DNA of 11,698 nt, taken from contig JAGVXW010000032.1 in assembly GCA_018303575.1 (NCBI GenBank), positions 1,767 to 13,464 of the forward strand, in the 5' to 3' direction. This DNA is from Candidatus Woesearchaeota archaeon. Its GTDB lineage: Archaea; Nanobdellota; Nanobdellia; Woesearchaeales; WJIZ01. How positions within the stretch are numbered: position 1 is the first letter of the stretch; the number at the start of each line of letters is the position of its first letter. The translations under genes were made by a program, and so were the position numbers. The notes under the pieces were generated by a model. That model saw nothing but the letters and a program-made list of their open reading frames with translations, made no database searches and was not told the DNA's origin. Shown here one piece after another: positions 1-5,714 of the stretch.

Positions 1-143
1 ATGAGGGCGATGAGGAGAAGTAAGAGATTGAAATCGCGCGCTGTCGGCCACGTGCAAAGTTTGAGATAGACGATAATTTGGAATAGGGTGAGAAGGAGCG
101 ACATGAACATAAAGAAAATCTGTTCCCTCTTCTTTATGTCCAT
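1..143 (-). CDS. Membrane protein, N-terminal part only (runs off the left edge)
   Basis: The ATG follows directly after the TGA stop of the DUF357 gene, with no spacer, and a GGTGG ribosome site sits 5 nt upstream inside that gene. The 47 visible codons are open to the window edge. They encode a short charged start (MDIKKREQ), a hydrophobic stretch at about residues 9-27 (FFMFMSLLLTLFQIIVYL), a short polar loop and the beginning of a second hydrophobic stretch (LLLLLIAL). This pattern suggests a multi-pass membrane protein with a cytoplasmic N-terminus. I do not recognise the family. It is probably the next gene of the exosome operon. Confidence 0.6.
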   Translation of the reverse strand, partial: MDIKKREQIFFMFMSLLLTLFQIIVYLKLCTWPTARDFNLLLLLIAL

Positions 144-446
144 TCAGTCCACCGTAAACAATTTTGAATCATGCACGTCAAATAGCCCTAATCGCGCTCC
201 GGCGTCGAGCCAGCCATGGGCGTAGCTGAGCGCGGCAAAAGCGTTGACGAAATCGCCTTTCCCCTCGAAGTGCCTCGCGTCGTCATAATATCTCTGGATC
301 ATGTCCAGGAAATCGGCGCGTTCAGAAGCAAGGGCAGTGCGGTTGGCAGAGGCTTTGGCCATCTTCAAGGCCTCGCCCGTCAGAGAAAAATACCTGGCCA
401 GCTTCTCCCGGGTGACCTCACGCAGGGGCTGAGCCATCTTCGACAT
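144..446 (-). CDS. DUF357 family protein
   Basis: A 100-residue acidic, helical protein with no signal peptide or membrane segment. The second half carries the conserved DUF357 pattern (YYDDARHFEGKGDFVNAFAA followed by LSYAHGWLDAGARLGL), a family of small archaeal proteins of unknown function; the repeated helices look TPR/HEPN-like, but that is inference. The gene overlaps the end of rpoK by 29 nt. The in-frame ATG at codon 4 (position 437) is a credible alternative start, because an AGGT lies 9 nt before it and the first ATG has only a weak site. It is read in the same direction as the exosome genes and is probably co-transcribed. Confidence 0.85.
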   Translation of the reverse strand: MSKMAQPLREVTREKLARYFSLTGEALKMAKASANRTALASERADFLDMIQRYYDDARHFEGKGDFVNAFAALSYAHGWLDAGARLGLFDVHDSKLFTVD

Positions 447-648
447 ACCTAGACTTGGGATGCGGCCGCTTCACAGTGATCGGGATCACGCCCTTCTCGA
501 ACTCGATCTTCGCGATCTCTACGGGGTTGAAGCGGATGCGCTCCAGCTCCTTCTCGTCCAGCTTCACGAGGAAAGGCGCTCCCATGCTGATCTGCAGGGC
601 GCGCGAGCCGATGATCCTCGCCTTCTCATATTTGGTCAGGTTTTCCAT
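418..648 (-). CDS. rpoK: DNA-directed RNA polymerase subunit K (Rpo6, RPB6/omega homologue)
   Basis: A 76-residue protein matching archaeal Rpo6, the counterpart of eukaryotic RPB6 and bacterial omega, which clamps the largest polymerase subunit and helps assembly. The family core is plain: LTKYEKARIIGSRALQISMG followed by APFLV, then a basic C-terminal part with the pattern FNPVEIAKIEFEKGVIPITV. The length is normal for the archaeal subunit. The start is 8 nt after the rrp42 stop, with only a weak ribosome site, so translation is probably coupled. The tail (about residues 62-76) overlaps the DUF357 start and is less conserved. Its position in the exosome operon links transcription with RNA turnover. 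Confidence 0.94.
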   Translation of the reverse strand: MENLTKYEKARIIGSRALQISMGAPFLVKLDEKELERIRFNPVEIAKIEFEKGVIPITVKRPHPKSRYVEDGSAPA

Positions 649-656
649 AGTGACGC

Positions 657-1427
657 CTACAGGAACTTGCGGAGCTCCGCGGCCTTCTCCAGCGCGATGT
701 CGGCCATTTGCAGGATATCCTGCTCGGTCAGCGCATAGTCCCCGCCCTTCTGCAGGGCGCAGAGCTCGCCGTTAGCAGTGGAGGTGATTGTCAGCCGAGC
801 ATCCATCTCCTTCTCCTCCTCGGCAGTAGGATCCAAAACAAAGTGTGGCCCAACTTTGTATACCGTCACTGCGATCGGCTCCTTCTCGACCTCAAGCCGC
901 TGTTCAGTCGGGGCCTTGTAATCGATGCTTTTGCCGTCATACGAGGGAAATTTGGTGTCTTTCAGCGCCGCCAGCGCCACAAGCGCCGAAGCGTCAAACA
1001 ATCCGCCGTCGCTGTTCAGCGGCACCAAATCAATCATGACGGTCCAGGCTTTCTCGCCTGCCTCGAGGCACAGCTTCCTGAAGTCCAGGGCCTTGCTCTC
1101 GCGAATTCCCCTATCCACAACACGCGCAAGCTCCACGGCCTCGATTGAGGGCGGGCCCTGCTCAAAATCCGGATTGGCCAAGGGAATCAGCTCCGCCCCC
1201 ACCATGATCGTGCCCATGTCAGGAGCGTCTGGATACGGCTGGGAAACCTCCAGCTTTACCCCGGCGATCATCTCGGTTTCGCCGACGATGATCTTCGCGC
1301 TGCCCTCAGCCGTCTTTGTGTAGCCATACTCCAGCTTGATTGGCCTGTATTCCAGGGGAGCGCGGCCATCCATGCGCTTCCCCTTGTCCAGAAGGCGGAT
1401 GATATAGGAACGCAGTTCGTTACTCAT
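657..1427 (-). CDS. rrp42: Exosome complex protein Rrp42 (non-catalytic RNase PH-like subunit)
   Basis: A 256-residue RNase PH-fold protein. Landmarks are KRMDGRAPLEYRPI near the N-terminus, GSAKIIVGETEMIAGVKLEV, the central LCLEAGEKAWTVMIDLVPLN followed by SDGGLFDASALVALAAL, and a helical tail ending AAELRKFL. In archaea Rrp42 pairs with Rrp41 to form the hexameric ring that degrades or tails RNA 3' ends; Rrp42 lacks catalytic residues but helps bind RNA. I chose the ATG at 1427 rather than an in-frame start six codons upstream, because GGGGTGG lies 5 nt before it and family members start near this point. The ATGAGTAA overlap with the rrp41 stop (8 nt) indicates coupled translation. Confidence 0.95.
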   Translation of the reverse strand: MSNELRSYIIRLLDKGKRMDGRAPLEYRPIKLEYGYTKTAEGSAKIIVGETEMIAGVKLEVSQPYPDAPDMGTIMVGAELIPLANPDFEQGPPSIEAVELARVVDRGIRESKALDFRKLCLEAGEKAWTVMIDLVPLNSDGGLFDASALVALAALKDTKFPSYDGKSIDYKAPTEQRLEVEKEPIAVTVYKVGPHFVLDPTAEEEKEMDARLTITSTANGELCALQKGGDYALTEQDILQMADIALEKAAELRKFL

Positions 1428-2136
1428 CGTTACCACCCCTACCACCCTTATACTTATCCTTGAGAGCCTGCTTCTGGATCTCGTAAATCTGCCTGCACGC
1501 CCCTCTTCCCATCCTCAGCGCCTCCTGCAGCATCTCTTTCGTGACTTCGCCGTCCATCTGGAGCAGCGTGATCTCGCCCGTGCGGTTGACAAAAGCCATA
1601 GGCATGTCGGCGGCCGGGCCCTCCTCATAGGCTTCCTCGAAATAATCGATGTCCACCATCAGCATGTCGCCATTCCTCCCCACGCTCACGGCGCTAACCA
1701 AGTCCTTCATCACCAATCCAGCGTCTGCCAGGGCCATGCTCGCGGCGCAGATGCCCGCACAGCGCGACCCCGCCTCTGTCTGCGGAAGTTCGATGAACAC
1801 ATCAACGACAGAATTCGGGTATTCCGAAAGATCCAATATGGGAGTCAGCGCCTTCTGTGTCACAAAGGAAATCTCCTTGGAGCGCCTGTTCTGCCCTGGC
1901 CGCACGCGCTCTCCCGAGCCAGAAAATGGCATCATGTTGTAATTGCACCTGAGGATGCCCTTGCTCGGGTCCTGGAGGAACCTCGGAAAAAGATTCCTTG
2001 GGCCGTATACGGCGGCATAAGCCCAAGTGTTGCCAATCTTGAAATAGGCGGAGCCGACTGCGTTCTTGATCACGCCCACCTTGGCCTCGATCGGCCGCAG
2101 CTCATCTGGCCGCCTGCCGTCATGTCGTTCACTCAT
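1420..2136 (-). CDS. rrp41: Exosome complex exonuclease Rrp41 (catalytic RNase PH-like subunit)
   Basis: A 238-residue phosphorolytic subunit of the archaeal exosome. Visible family features are HDGRRPDELRPIEAKVGV, the phosphate/RNA-binding arginine pair in PGQNRRSKEIS, the arginine in TEAGSRCAGICAAS and the late ADMPMAF segment containing one conserved Asp. The acidic loop before it reads DIDYFEEAYEEGPAAD, so the Asp that usually sits in an EED motif there is missing (see findings). The ATG at 2136 is preceded by GGAGGT at 8 nt. An in-frame TTG three codons upstream overlaps that ribosome site and is unlikely. It overlaps the rrp4 stop by 8 nt (ATGAGTGA), mirroring the rrp41/rrp42 junction. 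Confidence 0.96.
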   Translation of the reverse strand: MSERHDGRRPDELRPIEAKVGVIKNAVGSAYFKIGNTWAYAAVYGPRNLFPRFLQDPSKGILRCNYNMMPFSGSGERVRPGQNRRSKEISFVTQKALTPILDLSEYPNSVVDVFIELPQTEAGSRCAGICAASMALADAGLVMKDLVSAVSVGRNGDMLMVDIDYFEEAYEEGPAADMPMAFVNRTGEITLLQMDGEVTKEMLQEALRMGRGACRQIYEIQKQALKDKYKGGRGGNDE

Positions 2137-2842
2137 GATGCTCAACCTCCACGATTTTCTTGCCTGTCTTTTCTTCCAGGAAGGATTTTATGGTGCCGGT
2201 GAGGCCAGCATGATGCGAGTTCTGCTCGATCAGCCTGATGGCTTCAAGAGCGAGGAATTCATTGTCCATGTCTCCAGACAGCCAAACCAGGCCGTTCTGG
2301 CCGACGACGATGCGGCAACCCGTGGCCTGCTTGATCATGCTCACCATGCTCCCTTTCTTTCCGATGATGCGCGGCACCTTATTTGTATTGACTTTCACGA
2401 CGCGCCCGCCGACGAGCTTCTTGAGCCCGGGCTCCCGCATGCTCACGTCCACCAGCATCTGGCTGGTGACGTTCACGACTTTGCATACAACGTAATCATT
2501 CAGCGCATAATATTGCGTCAAGTCCGCGCCGCGGCTGATGTAATCAGACGTTGCGTCTTTTAATGTCAGCATCGCTGAATAGGCGGAATTCGTGTCCAGC
2601 CGCCATCCGTTCAGCGTGATATCAATCACCTTGCAGACAATCGTGTCGCCCAGCTTTGGAACATACACGCCAGAAAGCGGAATCACTTTTACCGCTCGGC
2701 CGTCGAGATAAACTATGCCTAATCGTGACGCGTAGATATTCTCTTTCTCGCGGTAAGTGCCCGCGCCCGGAAGCTGGTCCATGCCCGAGGCGAGCGTCTC
2801 GCCTGGCACGACAATCTCTCTCTCCTGCACTGCTAGGCCCAT
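2129..2842 (-). CDS. rrp4: Exosome RNA-binding cap subunit Rrp4
   Basis: A 237-residue protein with the three-part Rrp4 layout: an N-terminal domain (about 1-60, starting with IVVPGETLASG), an S1 domain (about 61-136, YVPKLGDTIVCKVIDITLNG) and a KH domain (about 145-215) with its GxxG loop at Gly161-Lys-Lys-Gly164 in RIIGKKGSMV. Rrp4 sits as a trimeric cap on the Rrp41-Rrp42 ring and feeds RNA into the central channel. The start codon is 4 nt after the psmA stop, with GTGA just upstream. In many archaea an SBDS-family gene lies between psmA and rrp4; none is present here. Confidence 0.95.
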   Translation of the reverse strand: MGLAVQEREIVVPGETLASGMDQLPGAGTYREKENIYASRLGIVYLDGRAVKVIPLSGVYVPKLGDTIVCKVIDITLNGWRLDTNSAYSAMLTLKDATSDYISRGADLTQYYALNDYVVCKVVNVTSQMLVDVSMREPGLKKLVGGRVVKVNTNKVPRIIGKKGSMVSMIKQATGCRIVVGQNGLVWLSGDMDNEFLALEAIRLIEQNSHHAGLTGTIKSFLEEKTGKKIVEVEHHE

Positions 2843-2846
2843 GGTC

Positions 2847-3587
2847 TCACTTCTTGGTGGGGCGCTTCTTTCCCTGGAAAGTCGCGCTGATGTCGTCGGC
2901 AGTGTATTTCCTATATTTGCGGTCCTTGGTTGAGATGAAGGCAGCGTCGATGCGCTCGAGGCTGAAATTGTCGCCGAGCACCTTCTTCAGCGCGCGGAGC
3001 GCCAAAGCCAGCGCGTCATCCATCGGCAGCTCAGCATTGTATTCCTTTTTGAGAATTTCCTCGATTTCCGGCTCGCCCTCGCCGATGACGCTCGCCTTGT
3101 ACTCGAAGAAGATTCCGGTCGGATCTGTCTCATAGAGACGAGGGTTTTCATCGTCTATTCCCGCAATCAACAGGCTGACGCCGAAGGGCCTCAGACCCCC
3201 GGACTGGGTGCAGAGCTGCTTGAGGTTGCAGATGTCCTTGACGATGGAAATCGTGTCGATCGTGCTGTCATACGTGACTTGGTGCTGCTGGGCCCGGAGC
3301 TGGGCGCGCTCGATGAGCACTCTCGCGTCGGAGAGGATGCCTGAAGCGGTGGCCATGATATGGTCATCAACCTTCGAGATCTTCTCGATGGACTCCGCGA
3401 CGATCAAGGGATCGACGACGCGCTTGTCGGTGACGAAGATGATGCCGTCCTTGCAGACCATCCCGATGGCGGTGCTGCCCTGCCTGACCGTCTTCTTGGC
3501 ATATTCCACCTGCAGCAGCCTGCCGTCAGGGGAGAACATGGTGATGGCCCGGTCGTAGCCCATCATCTGGTGTTGCATTGGTTGCAT
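2847..3587 (-). CDS. psmA: 20S proteasome alpha subunit
   Basis: A 246-residue alpha subunit. The N-terminal gate and signature are clear (GYDRAITMFSPDGRLLQVEY), followed by the alpha-type core (GIIFVTDKRV, HIMATASGILSDARVLIERA, GGLRPFGVSLLIAGID, YKASVIGEG). Alpha subunits form the outer rings of the proteasome, gate substrate entry and dock the PAN/Cdc48 ATPases; they are not proteolytic. The beta subunit is not in this window. The ATG at 3587 has GAGGT 5 nt upstream. Starting at the second Met (codon 4) would give a gate length matching Thermoplasma PsmA, but its spacing from GAGGT is poor. The whole start region exists as a second copy 73 bp upstream. The tail KKRPTKK is basic. Confidence 0.96.
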   Translation of the reverse strand: MQPMQHQMMGYDRAITMFSPDGRLLQVEYAKKTVRQGSTAIGMVCKDGIIFVTDKRVVDPLIVAESIEKISKVDDHIMATASGILSDARVLIERAQLRAQQHQVTYDSTIDTISIVKDICNLKQLCTQSGGLRPFGVSLLIAGIDDENPRLYETDPTGIFFEYKASVIGEGEPEIEEILKKEYNAELPMDDALALALRALKKVLGDNFSLERIDAAFISTKDRKYRKYTADDISATFQGKKRPTKK

Positions 3588-3599
3588 GTTTTACCTCAT
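3574..3599. repeat. 26-bp direct repeat, copy spanning the psmA start
   Basis: Exact 26-bp match to 3647-3672. On the mRNA strand it carries the GAGGT ribosome site, the psmA ATG and codons for MQPMQ. The period is 73 bp, so the psmA initiation region has been duplicated. Confidence 0.95.
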
Positions 3600-3606
3600 G
3601 TTTTGA

Positions 3607-3660
3607 TCAGGAGTGCAACCAATGCCAGAAAAGCCCTGCTTTTCGCTGCATTGGTTGCAT
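3607..3660 (-). other. Possible 17-codon upstream ORF (decoy psmA start)
   Basis: The upstream copy of the psmA initiation region opens a frame encoding MQPMQRKAGLFWHWLHS and ends with TGA 19 nt before the real psmA ATG. It shares the first five residues and the GAGGT ribosome site (5-nt spacer) with psmA. It could be translated and act as a leader peptide or reinitiation device, or be a by-product of the duplication. No homology is expected for so short a peptide. Confidence 0.35.
3614..3659 (-). promoter_or_regulatory. Long imperfect hairpin in the rnp2-psmA intergenic region
   Basis: An inverted copy of the start-codon sequence at 3614-3625 pairs perfectly over 12 bp with 3648-3659. Inside it is a second 7-bp stem (3628-3634 with 3638-3644) closing a 3-nt loop, separated by a small internal loop. 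The same inverted copy can instead pair 12 bp with 3575-3586, the real psmA start codon region. The two structures exclude each other. There is no T-run after the stem on the mRNA strand, so it does not look like a terminator. Confidence 0.6.
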
Positions 3661-3672
3661 GTTTTACCTCAT
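3647..3672. repeat. 26-bp direct repeat, upstream copy of the psmA start region
   Basis: Exact 26-bp match to 3574-3599, with its own GAGGT and ATG. It begins 8 nt after the rnp2 stop codon, which is about where psmA would be expected to start in a compact operon. The inner copy and the sequence between may therefore be the newer insertion. Confidence 0.95.
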
Positions 3673-3680
3673 TTGATTGT

Positions 3681-4016
3681 TCATCTTTTCAGGAACTTGA
3701 ATCTTGCTTTCTTCAGGATGCCGGACACCCCGATCACTTTGATTGCCGCTTCCTTTCCTTGGATTCCCTTGATATTCACCAATGCCGATTTCATGTCGTT
3801 GAGCGACCCCCTCGCGACCCGGACGATGCCAGTCTTGCCTTGATACATACTCTCCATCACGATGGGATGCGCCGTCTGGGTGCCGAACTCGCCAAGAAAT
3901 CTGAGGGACGCGGCCTCGATGGCCTGCTTCACGTCCCTGAACCCGAACGCCTGTTCCGAAGCAATCTCAAAGACCACGTATCGTTTCTTCTCCCTCTGGC
4001 TTGGCTTCAATCGCAT
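3681..4016 (-). CDS. rnp2: Ribonuclease P protein component 2 (Rnp2, Pop5 homologue)
   Basis: A 111-residue basic protein matching archaeal Rnp2/Pop5: it starts MRLKPSQREKKRYVVFEIAS, has a central conserved block (ESMYQGKTGIVRVARGSLND) and ends in a basic tail (KKARFKFLKR). With Rnp3 it binds the catalytic domain of the RNase P RNA that trims tRNA 5' ends. It is the first gene of the operon. A TATA box at 4077-4084 would give a leader of roughly 38 nt. No good ribosome site is visible before the ATG, but the MxLKP opening is the family's usual start. The partner gene rnp3 is not adjacent. Confidence 0.92.
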   Translation of the reverse strand: MRLKPSQREKKRYVVFEIASEQAFGFRDVKQAIEAASLRFLGEFGTQTAHPIVMESMYQGKTGIVRVARGSLNDMKSALVNIKGIQGKEAAIKVIGVSGILKKARFKFLKR

Positions 4017-4076
4017 GTTCAGCCAAGAAAAGAGCTCGTTTCTCTTCTCTCTCTTCGAAAAAGGGATGGCACGGGT

Positions 4077-4086
4077 TATTTAAAGG
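4077..4086 (-). promoter_or_regulatory. Archaeal promoter (BRE/TATA) for the rnp2-psmA-exosome operon
   Basis: The minus strand reads CAAACCTTTAAATAACC, a typical archaeal TATA box with a short upstream BRE-like stretch, about 60 nt before the rnp2 start. It is the only clear promoter upstream of the packed minus-strand genes. The TTTAAA core is palindromic, so plus-strand initiation cannot be excluded from sequence alone. Confidence 0.65.
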
Positions 4087-4094
4087 TTTGTTTT

Positions 4095-4142
4095 TAGCCG
4101 GTTACGCCCGGCTAGCGTGCAAGAAGGGGCGTAAAGCCCCTT
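4095..4142. other. Two adjacent hairpins with complementary loops
   Basis: Hairpin A is TAGCCGG (4095-4101), loop TTACGC, CCGGCTA (4108-4114). Hairpin B is AAGGGGC (4124-4130), loop GTAAA, GCCCCTT (4136-4142). TTACG from loop A is complementary to CGTAA around loop B, so they could kiss or refold as TTACGCCC/GGGCGTAA (4102-4109 with 4127-4134). They lie between two divergent promoters, outside both predicted transcripts. No reading frame is supported here. Confidence 0.5.
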
Positions 4143-4188
4143 GCCTCGAATCTCTTCCTCATCAAATCTCGGTCAATGGTGGGGGTCA

Positions 4189-4199
4189 GGTTTATAAGC
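4189..4199 (+). promoter_or_regulatory. TATA box for the SDR-fusion gene; transcript probably leaderless
   Basis: GGTTTATAAGC lies about 27 nt before the ATG at 4221, so transcription should begin at or next to the start codon. There is no ribosome site before that ATG, which agrees with a leaderless message. Confidence 0.65.
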
Positions 4200-4220
4200 T
4201 GAAAAGCATTTGCGGGCCGC

Positions 4221-5714
4221 ATGCCCACGACCCTTGTGACCTGCGCAAACGGCGGCTTCGGGAGCGCGATAGCCGAGGAATTCTTGCAGCGAGGGCACGA
4301 GGTCACCGGGACCTATAGGAATCGCACTGACCGACTAGATTCTCTTGCCGCTCATCACCGTACCTTGCATTTGACTCGGCTTGATTTCTCGGATGAAGGC
4401 TCCATAGGAGCGGCTGTGAGAACTGTTCCGGACGGCCCGTTGGATCATGTCGTCCTCAATCCAGGAGGCACTTTCCGGCCGCGACCTTTTGGCAATCTGT
4501 CAAGACGGGAGCTTGTTGAATCATTCGAGGAAAATGTCGCTGGCCCGCTCCAGTTCCTCCAGCGGATGTATGAGCGCATCAATGAGGGAGGCAGCGTCGT
4601 CGTGCGGGCCTCTGTCTCCGGCCTGGCGGGAAGCAAGTTCGACGACGCCTATGGCGCCTCCATGGCTGCGCTCCATTACTTCCGGGCCTTCGACCGCCTG
4701 TTCGCCCAACGCGGCGTGCGCCTGAATGTCATCGCGCCCGGCCCTCACGACACTCCGATGCTCCATGCTGCGCTTGGCGAGGAGCGCCTCGCTGCCTTGA
4801 GAGGACAGCTTCCTTCCGGCAGGCTCGGAGACCCCAAAGAATTCGCCGAGCTTGTTTATGAAGTGGCGACAAATCCGCGAAGGCACGGGCAGCTCCTTGG
4901 GGCGAATGGCGAATCCTATACCCCTGGAGGAAGCTTCTTTTTCAACGAGAACCATAACGGAAGAGAGGAAGGCTTGGCTCTCGCAGAGCGCTTCATGCGG
5001 CACGCCGATGCTCATGGGTACAAAGACCGACCCTTTGTTGAGGCCACGCTCCGAAAGCACCCTACAGCGATTGCGCGATGGGCGTACGCAGACCCTCTCT
5101 TTGACAAGGTTTGGTGGGAACTCAGCGCTCCGGATGCCGTTCCCTTAAAAGTCGGCGACGCAACCTTGGAGCGCGCGGTGGTCTATCGCCTGGGCATCGG
5201 AGGCGAGATTGGGCCCGACTGCATCTACGCGGACGCCCTTCCTGCCGTGCATGTTGTAGGAGCGGGCGACATTGTCTATCGGGAACCCCTGGCCAAGGAT
5301 CCCACACTTCACACCCGAGAGGGATTTGGAAACCAAATAGAAGCGATCCTGAACCAGTTTCTTGTGGAAGGGAATGAAGCAATGGCGATGTCAGGCCATA
5401 ACCGCCAACGTTTACTACGATACATCCCTTGCACGGATCTTGCTTCCTATTCAGATTGTGTAACCTTCAGGCCCGGCTATAAGGAATTTCTTGGAGAAAT
5501 GCTTGGGAAGATTGATAGCCCCTCAGAAATTGACCTGCTTCTCGCGTTTGTGGCGCTTCAGGATCCTGTAGTGTATAGAAAGGCAGTCATTAACCCTCTG
5601 TTGGCTTCAGGCAATGCGGCCCGGGCAACGCAATGGGATTCTCCGCTCGATCTGGCTGACATCTCAGTCAAGCTCAGGTTCGCGGCTGGAGAACTTGCGA
5701 TGAAACTGTTTTAG
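4221..5714 (+). CDS. SDR-family protein with degenerate active site fused to an unknown C-terminal domain
   Basis: A 497-residue protein, twice the usual length of a short-chain dehydrogenase/reductase. Residues 1-240 follow the SDR plan: a nucleotide-binding loop TCANGGFG (7-14, Gly to Cys at the second position), LDF near 54-56, NPGG at 80-83 in place of NNAG, N105, serines at 131/133, and Tyr144 in YGASMAAL where the family has YxxxK; the lysine is Met148. A normal SDR end (GANGESYTPGG) follows. Residues 245-497 match nothing I recognise; they are soluble-looking, with WAYADPLFDKVWWEL and GDIVYREPLAKD as landmarks. NAD(P) binding is likely, standard reductase chemistry doubtful. The gene stands alone; any link to the downstream acyl-CoA genes is inference. 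Confidence 0.8.
   Translation: MPTTLVTCANGGFGSAIAEEFLQRGHEVTGTYRNRTDRLDSLAAHHRTLHLTRLDFSDEGSIGAAVRTVPDGPLDHVVLNPGGTFRPRPFGNLSRRELVESFEENVAGPLQFLQRMYERINEGGSVVVRASVSGLAGSKFDDAYGASMAALHYFRAFDRLFAQRGVRLNVIAPGPHDTPMLHAALGEERLAALRGQLPSGRLGDPKEFAELVYEVATNPRRHGQLLGANGESYTPGGSFFFNENHNGREEGLALAERFMRHADAHGYKDRPFVEATLRKHPTAIARWAYADPLFDKVWWELSAPDAVPLKVGDATLERAVVYRLGIGGEIGPDCIYADALPAVHVVGAGDIVYREPLAKDPTLHTREGFGNQIEAILNQFLVEGNEAMAMSGHNRQRLLRYIPCTDLASYSDCVTFRPGYKEFLGEMLGKIDSPSEIDLLLAFVALQDPVVYRKAVINPLLASGNAARATQWDSPLDLADISVKLRFAAGELAMKLF

Noticed and set aside
2137..2145. TTG start for rrp41 three codons upstream
   Set aside because: It overlaps the GGAGGT ribosome site that fits the ATG at 2136 at ideal spacing.
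3574..3672. Reading the psmA leader repeats as a CRISPR or MITE
   Set aside because: There are only two direct copies and one inverted copy, no spacers or Cas genes, and no target-site duplication. The repeat contains the gene's own start codon.
3360..4097. Open plus-strand frame of 245 codons across psmA and rnp2
   Set aside because: It is antisense to two firmly identified genes, and its product has no family resemblance and low-complexity composition.
4140..4200. C/D box guide RNA on the minus strand (TTGATGA and CTGA motifs)
   Set aside because: The CTGA lies before rather than after the C-box-like motif, and no paired D box follows within a normal length.
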